Source of the DNA: Litoditis marina
Taxonomy: Eukaryota > Nematoda > Chromadorea > Rhabditida > Rhabditidae
Reading direction: 5' to 3'
Assembly (NCBI GenBank): GCA_964036275.1
Contig: OZ038435.1
Span: 16,085,920-16,149,919 of the forward strand
Length of the DNA: 64,000 nucleotides
Position numbers and translations under genes: made by a program. Positions 38,441 to 49,077 of this stretch are shown one piece after another. The notes below the pieces were generated by a model. That model was not told where the DNA came from. It ran no database searches and saw only the letters and a list, made by a program, of their open reading frames with translations. The first letter of the stretch is position 1, and every line of letters begins with the position of its first letter.

Positions 38441-41231
38441 ATTGAACACGTTGAGAGAATGTGAAGTTTCTGTAGAATTTCTCTCAGTGGTGCATGAATG
38501 ATTGTCGATGAAAATATTTAAACAAAGTAAAACAGCAGTTAGCCAAAAACGGTAGTTTTTGAGCATGGGAGAACAAGAAATGATCAGTATAAAGTATTGA
38601 TTGAACAGTTATGTTGAATAAAACAACTAACCGCAACACAGTTGTGGTTATCATCGTTGATTGGACCATTTTTTCCACCACCCCAAGTTTTGAAGTCGTT
38701 CTATAATGTCGACAGTTATGTTGCGTTCGATTGATTTCAAGCTGCAATCTAACTGAATTTTAAAGGAATTTCCAACGTTCTACTTACATCCGTTCCGTCG
38801 GTCCATAGCCACGACACATCCCGGTACATTCCAATATATGTTTGGTCTGAATCGACTACAGCTGGCTTACCGCTTGAGCCGATTTCTGAAAAACTGGCGA
38901 ATACAGAAGAATTGTACAGTTTTTGTTTTGTGAACTGTGTTCTGCCCAGCTGAATTGAAAACAGTTTGACAAAAGTATCATGTGTGACTGTAATACTGTG
39001 AACGATGATGTCATCAGGTATTTTGTTGGTTGTTGCGTTTGGATACAAAGTAAATTGGAATTACCAGCTACGAAATCATTCTCCTCATGAGTGTGAATGG
39101 AAGTGAGATGTGCTCCATGTTGGACGCAGGTAGCCTCCGCCAGGGCAAATGTGGCGTTGAAGAATTGCTGATAACTAGTAAGATTAAAAAAACACTCAGC
39201 CAAATGGGTGAGGGTTTTATGTAACCGGTTTTTCGATCACCTTTTTTCAAGTCACCTGAATAGATAACCCATTGTAATCTGAAGAAGATAGAGAATCGGC
39301 TCATCGAAAACCGTCTCAGTTCAGATATTCTCAGAGTGTGTTTAATGCAAAATCCAGTTTCATGTTGGAGCAAGAAATAACCGTTAAAAATTCGAACACA
39401 AGCCAGCAACGCCAAACATGAACTAACCTTGTAACATGCATTGGTTCCATCGAAGAGAGCCCACCCTGATTCGCAACGGGCTGAAATTTGCCAGCATACT
39501 TCTTCAATTTATCTTCCCGGGTATATAGTTGTCTGAACGTTAGCAGTACCTTCATTATTTAGAACTTTGGCTTGAGTTCAGCAAAAAAAGGAGCATCATT
39601 TTTCCATGGAAATATTGTCATATGTGGGGTTTCACGATTTACGAGGTTTCATGAGAACCCGACTCACGAAGTGTTTTGGGGCACGTTGGGGGTAATTGTG
39701 TGCCCTGTATGGGAATTTCACAAACGAACGACTTTGCGTCGTTCGGATCGGAATCTCTGAAAATGAAATGATGAACTAGAAACTCATACATTTGTTCAAA
39801 TCAATTTCACGTGAAAGTGTTGGTCATTACTTATTAATAATAATTGTTCGATCGACTTCATTAATTATTCTTATTTATGTCTAGTCCAGCGAGCTTTGTA
39901 GTTTGTAGTTTGGTGCAGTTCTCTTTTCCGGTCGTTAATTTGTGAAAGACAGTATTCTAAATGAGATGAGATCAATTGTTTTCTGTGTAATTAGGTAAAT
40001 TTGGTTCGAACAATTGAGTTTTTCTTGGTCACTTGCCACTTGCACGTGACGTGAAACGTGAATAGTGAAAAGTGAAGTTGCATTATAATTTTCCATTCAC
40101 GTGCATGTCCACTGTTTACGAGCATTCATTGTTTGTGTTGTTCGAGATCTCCATGTCATTTCAGTTTGTTGTTTTGAACTTTCATCAGTTAAAGGTGTAC
40201 ACCGTCCGTCGGAACTGAAGATAAATGAGGGCACGATCAGAATAACTTAAACTGTTCGTCGGGAAATACTCACATCCAGAGATTGCTCTTCAGTTGCACT
40301 GCTGCGGCTCGGTTGGGTGATCTCTGGTCTGAAAAAAACGAATGACATTGAAAGAACCATTCTAACTCCGGAAACGAACCTCTTAATAGTCAAATGTGAC
40401 TATTTTGTTACGCATTGAGTTGACAATTATCTTCAGGCAACTCCTGGACTCTCTGAATGATTTGTCTCATGAAACTGGAGTATTTCATTTTATTTTGTTC
40501 ATGAACAGAAGTTGATTCCGAGGCCGCAAACACGAAATCATAATCGTGGGATAGTTATGCGAAAAGTGGTTTCGCACGATCACATTTCAGTGATATAAGT
40601 TTTGGATTCCAAAAAGAGTACTTCTGGACAAAAACTGCTATCCGTACCTGGAGCCCAATTGGTATAGCTGAATTCAGTTCCATCCGTCCATGACCAGCGA
40701 TTGTTGAATATGAAATTGGCACCGATCCAGAAATCAGAAATAAGAAATTTACCATTCATGAGCGAAACAGTGACATGTTGATTGCTGCTCAAACTAACCA
40801 CCAATTTATCTAACTAACCGCCAATGCCAGCTCCAACGAATCCATTTCCAATTGAGGCTAAATGACCTCCTACTCCTTGACAAGTTTGTTCCGCTTCAAA
40901 ATATGGCGATGGTGTCGACACATACTTGAAACATCTGGAAGCATCCGTTGAAGGAAGGTTTACAACATTAAAGTGTACAGGACAACTTTAAGATTTCATT
41001 GGAAAACATTTTTATCCTCGATGAAGTAGTATAATTTCACAAACTTGGGTCTTGCTCAGACTTTTGTTGCATTAGCACACAAACTTTGATCTATGTTTGT
41101 TTTTCCTAATTATATAAACTTAATATCCAGTAGAAACTCAACCTTTTCAGACTGAGGTCGCATTTTGTATCAAAACTGCCGTCGCCCCAAACACTGACGA
41201 TTGAAAGTAGAAAACACGAGACGACTAGCAT
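38260..41231 (-). CDS. Two-domain C-type lectin, unresolved exon 2/3 junction
   Basis: Ten-exon secreted lectin: 41143-41231, 40819-40934, about 40760 to 40648, 40274-40328, 39668-39756, 39428-39480, 39065-39167, 38788-38885, 38632-38700 and 38260-38373. The ATG opens a signal peptide (MLVVSCFLLSIVSVWG). Domain 1 carries WIGANF and WSWTDG and ends with FVCEIPI. Domain 2 starts RCESGWALF, carries WIGMYRDVSWLWTDG and ends NFVCKKALV. I see no EPN or QPD sugar-binding motif. Only about 30 bases separate exon 2's donor from open exon 3 sequence, and no acceptor there restores frame; the start of exon 3 (ESASLIF in the sister genes) is missing. A small deletion may have inactivated this copy. Confidence 0.7.
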
Positions 41232-41247
41232 CCTTATGTCAGATGCC

Positions 41248-41308
41248 TTATCGAACGGAATGAAAAGGTTATCTCAAATCGTTGTTTGTCCTTTTCAGTG
41301 TTGTTATC
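41248..41308 (-). promoter_or_regulatory. GATAA cluster upstream of lectin gene at 38260-41231
   Basis: On the - strand GATAA occurs at 41248-41252, 41269-41273 and 41304-41308, that is 17, 38 and 73 bases upstream of the ATG. The same layout is seen before the sister lectins. In C. elegans such sites bind the intestinal GATA factor ELT-2; binding here is inferred. Confidence 0.55.
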
Positions 41309-41693
41309 GAATACCAACGTCCCGAATGTGATATAAATTGGGCAAGAAAGAAATTGATGTAATGACTCGAAATCAGAAAAGTTCATCTTTTTTCATAAAC
41401 ACTGAGATAGTTCCATTTACTTTGTTATCCTAATTTTATCCCTCGGGTGCCTTTCAACTAGTTATTCAATATATAATAGATTTTAACTAGTTATTTATTG
41501 TCACAGTGTCTCAGTAGTTTTTCTGTGTATGCGTGTAGCTCGTTCACGAGTCACTTGAACGTATTCGTTCGTACTTTGTTTTTGTAAAATTGAGTCTGAT
41601 ATACCCGCTCTACAACAGAAGTTTAGACCAAGGCAATTATACACTAGGTGAACAACTGATACCGCAAACAACATTGAAATATAGCCAGAAATA

Positions 41694-41825
41694 TTTCAGA
41701 CATCTTCAGTCAGTGTCTACAGTAACCTCGCTACTCTCAACGAGACTCCGTATGATTCAGGATTAGATGCGGTTACTGTATTCATAAATAGTTCCGACCC
41801 CGAGTATCTAGTATCGATTGGCGTG
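41694..41825 (+). pseudogene. Fossil of cadherin exon 60
   Basis: This stretch matches cadherin exon 60 (34633-34823). Shared words include TCTCAACGAGA, CTGATTCAGGA, ATAAATAGTTC and GTATCGATTGGCGT in the same order and orientation. It contains deletions and cannot be translated in the cadherin frame. It lies between two lectin genes, about 6 kb beyond the end of the cadherin gene. Confidence 0.85.
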
Positions 41826-41881
41826 CTCTACCAAGACACATAATTACTTTTGATCGAGAATCTTTTTCCAAATCTTAATTT

Positions 41882-42580
41882 GCTGGTTCGAAAACTGTAT
41901 ACGGGAATTTTACAATATTGGCACAAAATACTTCAATTTTTCTATCAAGCATAAAAGACAATAATAACACGCTGTTTTTTTGTGACTAGTGCTGTAGATT
42001 GTTTGTTTAAAAACGGAATTCCAGAATCTCACCATTATTATACTTTACTGATTGTTTTGGAATGGTAGCGTATAGAATAGAATATAATAGAATAGAATAG
42101 ATTCATTCGCGATTCAACATGTGACTTTCCACATTGTTGGATGTGGCACTCCGATTGAAGAAATGGAAGAAGATAAAGTTATATGATGAAAAGAGATTGA
42201 TGCCTTATGAGATTAAACGGTGATTGTACCTGTTTTTGTAGAAAAATAGTAATTATGGTTTCATTTTGAGATAATTAACTGTTTCTAATTTGGTTGGGAC
42301 TGTTATGAATAGGAGAATGAGAAATATAACCAATCTTCAATGAACATTTCAAAGTAAAAAGTCAAAAATTCAAATCATTCATGTATGTTCACAAACGCTA
42401 TCAAACAAGCGCTTTTTTGCAGACGAAGTTTCTCATTGTGTGGTCGCACATAACGTTATTCCACTTCCTATACCACATTGCGGTGGTATAGCCGGCATAC
42501 CCATCGGTAGCAAGCTAGAATGAATCATGGCTGACATTGGAAAATAAGGTGAAATTTCATTTGCTCAATTTTTTTCATCA
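41882..42580. repeat. Segmental duplication, copy 2
   Basis: Near-identical to 37701-38440, including the AATAGAATAG microsatellite and the terminal lectin exon (42401-42514). Its left end starts with the same GCTGGTTCGAAAACTG breakpoint sequence. Confidence 0.85.
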
Positions 42581-45500
42581 AACTAATATAGCCGAGAGAA
42601 AGTTTCGGTAGAATTTTTCGCCGTGATGCATCATGGATGAGCGTCGATGAAACTATTCAAACTTTGTAAAATAGCAGTTAACAAAAAAGAATAATTTTGG
42701 ACCATGGCAAAACAAGATTCGATCAGTTCTAAGTGTTGGCTGAACAGTGATGTATAATGAAACTACTGACCGTCACACATTTGTAGTTGTCGTCGTGGTT
42801 CGGACCTCCCTTTCCACCGCCCAAATTTTGAAGTCGTTCTGAAAACGTCAAAGAAGGTTTCAATATGTAGGAAAATAGGTGCGAGAATTGGGCTTGGTCC
42901 GAAACTCTTACATAGTTAATTGAAGATAATGTAAACACATAGAATAGTCTGCCGAGATATCGAACATATAATCTTTTCAAGATGTTGAGCACTCAAAAAC
43001 AGACTATGAGACATACCCGATCAGCGGTCAAACACTGTTTCAGAATACTGTTTTCATGTTTCATATGTTTGGCCCAAATAGTTTCATTTTGGAGAGTTGT
43101 ACATTTGTATTTTTCGCCTCCCATTATGTTCAAATGGTTTCGACTGCCAACTTTTGACGGTCTCTTTGTGTTTGAATATGCTCTTCTTGCGTTTCGTTTT
43201 TGGTCGTATTCATTTCTATTTTCATGTGTCGTGCATGCATGCATGTCTCAGAGATGTGATCAATGTAGAGGTCGTATATGAATTGCCTAGCACAGTTGGC
43301 GCCAATTTTCTGCGAGTAGCAAACTACAGAAGCGCGAACGCACGCTGGTCAATGAGGCCGCAAAAATGCTGAGACAGTCTTCGTTTTTCAGTCTTTCAGA
43401 CCTGCACATCCTCTCGTTAGGGCCGCTACAAAAGTCGTTTGATAATTGTTAAGGAATTGTCTGAGCGAGAAATTGTTCGAGAGGCGTACTTTTTCGTTGG
43501 TTAGCACAGCACTCTTGCCCACGGAATAGTGCACAAAAAACCTACTTTCCCGAGTTTATTTCAGTTTCTCTACTTACATCGGTTCCGTCTGTCAAAAACC
43601 ACAATACATCGCGGTACATTCCAATCCATGTTTGGTTAACGTTGTTCGGTTTTGGCACTCCGCTCGAACCAAGCTCTGACAGACACGTGAATGCAGAAGA
43701 GTTGTACAACTCATCAAACAGGCAGATTATTATTGGAATGTGTTTAGGGTGTATGTATCAAAACAAAGTAAAATTAAACATATTAACGCATATTGCGCAT
43801 TAAACTATTGCTGAAGCTAAAAGTTACTAAAAGTTACGTTTTTGACAATGAATTTAGTCGGTTAAACTGTCTATGTACGATTTGGAATACTTTCGAACTA
43901 ACCAAACAAAAAAAATTGTAAATTGTTACTAATGTCTACTCCAAGCTTCCATGGCAATCCCGTCGAAACATCGCTTTGAACAGTTAAAACAGAATGTTAA
44001 ACCATCTAGTGTTCGGTTGAATAATCGGAACCATCTATTTATGTGGGCATTGAAATGTCTCTGTTATCGCAGTTAAAAGCGAGACAATTGAATTTACCAG
44101 ATACAAAATCATTCTCCTCATGCGTGTGAATAGAAGTGAGATGTGCTCCATGTTGGACGCAGGTAGCCTCCGCCAGTCCAAAAGTAGCGTTGAAGAATGG
44201 CTGAAGAATGAGATTATACGGAATTACCGACATTATGTTACATTTTCATGTCGATACACGCTTTTTTTTATAGGAGGTGCCAAATTTATAAAAGTCTGCC
44301 TCTCGCCGGAATCGAACCTGCGAGCAAAAGTTCGGTAATTGCACGCTAACCACTGCGCTACAAGACCTCACATCCGCTGAGGATTCGAATCAAAGTGATG
44401 GGTTCGTACACAGCGAAAACTGAGATATACAGTACCCTCCCGCCTTTCCGTTGGCGACAACTTTATGGAATTCGACTAAAAAGCAACTAGATAGAACATC
44501 GATATTTAAATATCTCTCTATTACACGTTTTTTTCAACTATACATGATTTACCTTATAACTGATTACTTCAATACAAACACATTGGGGTAGGACGGAGCC
44601 GGTTCAACAAAGAAACACCGTTTGAACACCTATGAACATGGAAAGTTCGTATTAAAGCTCGAGTACAGTTTTCAACAACACCATACGCTTACAAACCTTG
44701 TAACACGAGTTGGTTCTATCGAAATGGGTCCAACCTGATTTGCAACATGCTGAAAATGGCCAATATTTAGGTGAATTTGTGTATTTTTCAGTTAACTGAT
44801 GAACGTTGATCGTTGGCAATACTTTGGTCCTACTAGCGTTTAGTAGGACCAAAGCATTGCCAACGTTCATCTCAAATGTTGATTGTAGGCTAAGTTAATG
44901 TTTCTCCGAATTTTCACGTGCACAAACATTATCATTATTTTTGATGAATGCTGGTGACCCTGAATTGCGGTTTCCTGAGAAACAACTCACAAACTTTGTT
45001 TGGACAAGTTGGAGGAGATTGTGAGCTCTGTATGGGAATTTCACAAACAAACGACTTCGCGTTGTTTGGATCGGAATCTCTGGAAATGAAAAGTTTCCCA
45101 ACATAGCTACCCCCCCCCCCCCCCCCCCCCGAACACTCAACGATTTGTTCAGTCCGATTGTGTGTACCCCTGTCGACAATGAAGATGAACGTCTTGAAAA
45201 TAAATGATTGAAAAGAGTATAGCTTTTGTTTGCTTACCACATTTTCCAATATGAAAATTTACAATTAAAATAGTCAGTTAGTCAGGAAGTACTCACATCC
45301 AAACATTACTCATCAGCTGCACTGCTGCGGCTCGGTTATGTGATGATTCACCTGAAATAACCAAAGACCAGAATGAAGGCACGATAATAGGGTGTTAATC
45401 AACATTTCGAGTTCAACATTTCCTGTTTTCGAGATAAGAGAATTTTCGGGTAATCGAGTTTTTCCAGTTTTTGAGTTCGAAAAATCGAATTTTCCAATTT

Positions 45501-46719
45501 GACCGTCAGAAAATTCGGAGTTCTTGAGTTTCGAGTGGAACTGGACTCTTTTTCTCGAGTTCGACTTGAACAACCATACACGGCACCTTTTGAACACAGA
45601 AAATATATCGAAATGTGTTGCTCCAACTGTGTCTGTCAATTACTTGAAAGTCTTCATAACCTATTTTGGTAATATCAGCATTCGGATATTTCGGATTTCG
45701 GATTTAACTCGTTGGACTCTTCTTTCAAAAAAGGAGAGCCAGTGATTCAATAAATCAATGTCATTCTCAAGTCATTTTATTTATTATTGAAAGGAGCTAC
45801 ATACTTTGGAACCACGTTTGAAAACTCGAACAGCACACGAATGGAAAACATCGCTTATCTGCGCATCCGATATGCTTCACGTTACAAGTATAAACGTTGT
45901 AGAAAGTTCGATATTCAATTACAGATGTTATATATCAGATTTTAATGGTTCTACCTGTTTTCAAACAACGCATATGTTGTGTTCCGAGTAGGCGGTAGGG
46001 TGAAAATGTAGACAACTGAAAAAGGAACATGGCAAAATATTTCCACAGTACCTGGTGCCCAATTGGTATATCCGAACTCTACTCCGTCAGTCCACGACCA
46101 GCGGTTGTTGAAAATGAAATTGGCACCAATCCAGAAATCAGAAGAAGAGAAAATGAGAGACGCACTTTCTATAAAGAGTTTTTCATATTGAAAACATGTT
46201 TTTTATCTGTTTAATTCGAGATTTGTCATGTTCGAGAAATCTTAATTGGTGGGTTGGATGGGAAGAGTATGCATCGGTTGATCAAACGAATATACTTCTC
46301 ACTAGATTGATAAATCATAAATTGCTGAAGTGACAGAAAATATTGGAGAACACTGAAACTTACCACCTATGCCAGCCCCGACAAATGCGTTTTCAATTGA
46401 GGCTAAGTGGCCTCCTTCCTTTTGACAGTTCTGTTCAGCTTCGAAGTAGGCCGCTGGTGCAGCTACATACTTGAAACATCTGAATAAACTTGTCAGTATT
46501 AGGGTTCCCAACATACAACTCCACCGGACAGTTGAAATGTTTTCTAACGAAAAAAGCTACTATCTTATGTTACTTTAAGGATTCGATCTATGTTCACTTT
46601 TGAAATTCAATGAATTAAAAAATGAAACCTGACCTCTTCAAACTGATATCGCATTTTGTATCGAAGCCGTCGGCCCAAACAGTTGCAACAAAAAGCAGAA
46701 AACAAGAAACGATTAGCAT
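42401..46719 (-). CDS. Two-domain C-type lectin with one-base frameshift in exon 9
   Basis: Ten exons: 46634-46719, 46364-46479, 46052-46168, 45297-45351, 44991-45079, 44697-44749, 44098-44200, 43578-43675, 42771-42838 and 42401-42514. The start ATG opens a signal peptide (MLIVSCFLLFVATVWA). Domain 1 has WIGANF and WSWTDG and ends FVCEIPI. Domain 2 has WIGMYRDV and WFLTDG. Exon 9 is 68 bases where the intact sister has 69: a C is missing from the run at 42820-42822, which changes the WGGG frame and stops translation within that exon. As written, the protein loses its last domain-2 cysteines. This could be a real pseudogene mutation or an assembly error. Introns hold a 21-base C run and a tRNA-like repeat. 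Confidence 0.8.
44275..44460 (-). repeat. tRNA-derived SINE-like repeat, copy 1
   Basis: On the - strand a tRNA-like core has an A box (TAGCGCAGTGGTTAGCG, 44344-44360) and a B box (GGTTCGATTCC, 44308-44318). The acceptor arms do not pair, so it is not a functional tRNA. Sequence on both sides of the core (TTTGGCACC on one side, AACGGAAAG on the other) is shared with 57572-57753. This fits a tRNA-derived short interspersed element. It lies in intron 6 of the lectin gene. Confidence 0.65.
44803..44873. repeat. Strong hairpin in a lectin intron
   Basis: The arms GGCAATACTTTGGTCCTACT and AGTAGGACCAAAGCATTGCC are inverted with a loop of only a few bases. The longer flanks (GATGAACGTTG and CAACGTTCATC) also pair. 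It may be a small foldback element. Confidence 0.75.
45110..45130. repeat. Homopolymer of 21 C
   Basis: An uninterrupted run of 21 C lies in intron 4 of the lectin gene at 42401-46719. Its exact length is likely to be unreliable in sequencing. Confidence 0.9.
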
Positions 46720-46761
46720 TGTGATGTGGTAGCTTATGCTCTGTTCCACTGATGTCAGGGG

Positions 46762-46808
46762 TTATCACAAACTGTTTGTCTCTATTTTAGGGTCTCAATG
46801 GCTTTATC
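46762..46808 (-). promoter_or_regulatory. GATAA sites upstream of lectin gene at 42401-46719
   Basis: GATAA on the - strand at 46762-46766 and 46804-46808. The block GTGATAACCCC is shared with the sister promoters, but the site 17 bases before the ATG is lost in this copy. Confidence 0.5.
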
Positions 46809-47239
46809 AGAAAACGAAATGTACGGCAAATAACGAAAAACTATAAAAGTCAGTTGATAGAGGTGTGAATAATATTGATCCTTCTTATCTTGTGCAGAAC
46901 ATTCAATGATATTTTCCTTTTTCGCAATTTTAAGTTGGAATCATTAGTTTGATTGGACAGGCCGTGAAAAACCGAAGAGAAACATATTCACTCTATGTTT
47001 TTTAAAGTTTTTCTATCGTCCTTTCTCTCTTGAAAATGCGTTGAACGTACCAACCATCATTGCGTACAAATACGCGCGAATGGTCGACAAAAAATACGAA
47101 CAGTTTACGAACTTTCGAACGCCATTCATTCCACGAAACAATTAAATAATTCATCACCGTGAAAATGCCAAGTGAGAAAGCCAATGATGATCTTCGTGTG
47201 TCGTGCTCCAGTCCTGATCCTGATTCTGATCCGGTGACC

Positions 47240-47520
47240 TCTGACGGAAATTTCCCGAGAAGTAACAGAAATGTAGGAAGGATGAAAAATGAACTCGAGA
47301 AAAAAGTATTTACAAATTGAAGTCTGAGGTTGGAAATGGACCTTATTATTTTTGTATCTAAACATGCAATGCATTTTCCTCATATCTTGACTGTTTTCTA
47401 GTAGGTAGTCATGTTTTGGTCATGCTGAGCTTGTCATGGTTTCTGTGTCTTTCTCCTGGTATTTGGATTACTTTCCAAGTGAACTTCTTTGAAATAAAGG
47501 CAGTTCATACTAAGTTGTAG
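47240..47520 (+). pseudogene. Fossil of cadherin last exon and 3' UTR
   Basis: This stretch matches cadherin exon 62 and its 3' flank (35675-35990). Shared words include TGACGGAAATTT, TTTACAAATTGAA versus GTACAAATTGAA, AAACATGCAATGCATTTTCC and TTTTCTAGTAGGTAGTCATG. The frame is broken by small insertions and deletions. It carries AATAAA at 47493-47498. It lies between lectin genes in the same orientation as the cadherin gene. Confidence 0.85.
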
Positions 47521-47524
47521 GGTG

Positions 47525-48100
47525 GTTAAGGAATTGAATTGAATTGGAATTGGAATTGAAAAGAATTGAAAACCAATTCCAAAGAATTGAATTGAATTGG
47601 TTTTTGTGTAAAACCTATTCCTTAGAATTGAATTGAATTGTTTTTTTTTTTGAAAATCCAGAAAAATTAGAATTGAATTGAATTGGTTTTTTGAACATCA
47701 GCAATATTATTTGGAATTGGTTTTAGAATTGGTTTTTTCAGCGTTGGAAAATTGTTTGTGTTCTGCAGTGTTCTATCCAATCTCATGGCGGTAGTAGTGT
47801 TAATAAACATAAAAACTGTTTTATGAACCGAATTGACAAAAAAATGCAACTAGAATTGAAATTGGAATTGATTTTTTTGAGAATTGGTCGGAATTGGTCG
47901 GAATTGAATTGAATTGGTTTTTTGGCGCCGGAAAAGAATTGGAATTGAAACTCGAACATTTTTTGAGAATTGGTTGGAATTGGAATTGAATTGATTTGGT
48001 TTTCCGGAATCGGAAAAGAATTGGAATTGAAATTCTTATATTTTTCGAGAATTGGTTGGAAAAGGAATTGAATTGAATTGGTTTTTCGGAATTGTTTAAC
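47525..48100. repeat. AATTG-based degenerate minisatellite
   Basis: About 575 bases are dominated by GAATTGAATTGG units and their complements, with interspersed TTTTTTGAG and CGGAATCGG pieces. The long ORF-like translations here are repeat artefacts. Confidence 0.85.
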
Positions 48101-49077
48101 CACTCTACTAAGTTGTTAATAACATAGTTGTGTTAATTTTATAGGCTCTACTGTTCAGTGTTCCCTCAGTCAAAACAAACATATGTTTTGTGTCGATATA
48201 GGTAGTATTCGGTCGTTAAATATTCACGTGTCCACCATTGTGAAAATGTGAATACTTTACAGAAAGAACACCATATTTAATATGTAAATAGCTACTGGCT
48301 ATATGAAACAGCTGTGAACTGTTTTCATCAAAAGTTGGGACAACCACGCATTGTTTTTGTCCTGTCTTCAAGCACAGCTTCTGTAAATGCTACTTTAACG
48401 AATAAACAAATTGCAACAAAATGTATTTATTGTATGCAATAAATACATTTTTAACCGAGACTAACCGTCATCTGATTGTCTAACAAGAGATTAATTCAAG
48501 AAACTACGAATCTTCTAAATCTCAAACCTGGCAAATTAAAAAACAAATAATCATACGATCTTCCTATTATTCCAATTTCCCTCCACCTTGATCACGGTAC
48601 TAAGGTTGAAATCCAAATCATGCGAAAAACAAAGGTAGAAACTAATAAAAATATTTATATAAACAAAAACTACGGAGAACGACTATGAAGCCGCATTTCC
48701 AACGCGGTCGTCTACCAACGCGAATAGCCCCAGTAAACGCCGTGCACGTTTGATGTTTGGGCGCGTTTCACGGCATGCCAAACTTTTCAGGCATGCCATG
48801 GGCGGTCAGGTCTCTGAGCAGCAAAGTTTATTTTCCACTGACATGTTGAAAAACCGAGAAAGATGATATGAAGTACGCTTGAGACAATTAAACTGTCACT
48901 CAAGTTGGCTATCAAAAATTCGAACACCAAGCCCAATTTTGAACCAAATGTTTTTCTCGGCCATCAGCTCCATGTTATTAACATACTGACGTGTAAAATA
49001 CATTTATACAGTGCTAAACTTGCCTGACGATTAATATGCCACAAAAATTGAACAATTTATTCACTTTTACAATGCGA
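48101..49077. other. Intergenic stretch, no gene seen
   Basis: No coding region is supported between the minisatellite and the lectin gene on the - strand. The part at 48730-48810 is relatively GC-rich and contains two GGCATGCC palindromes. Confidence 0.5.

Noticed and set aside
42982..43372. Overlapping open frames on both strands in a lectin intron
   Set aside because: No signal, no domain, no splice support, and no counterpart in the sister lectin genes. They lie between exons 8 and 9 of the lectin gene at 42401-46719.
44296..44375. tRNA gene on the - strand
   Set aside because: A and B boxes are present, but the acceptor stem does not pair and the anticodon arm is unclear. The flanking sequence is shared with a second copy, so I call it a tRNA-derived repeat.
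47783..48103. Open frame of 106 codons on the - strand rich in Asn, Phe and Ile
   Set aside because: It is a translation of the AATTG minisatellite.
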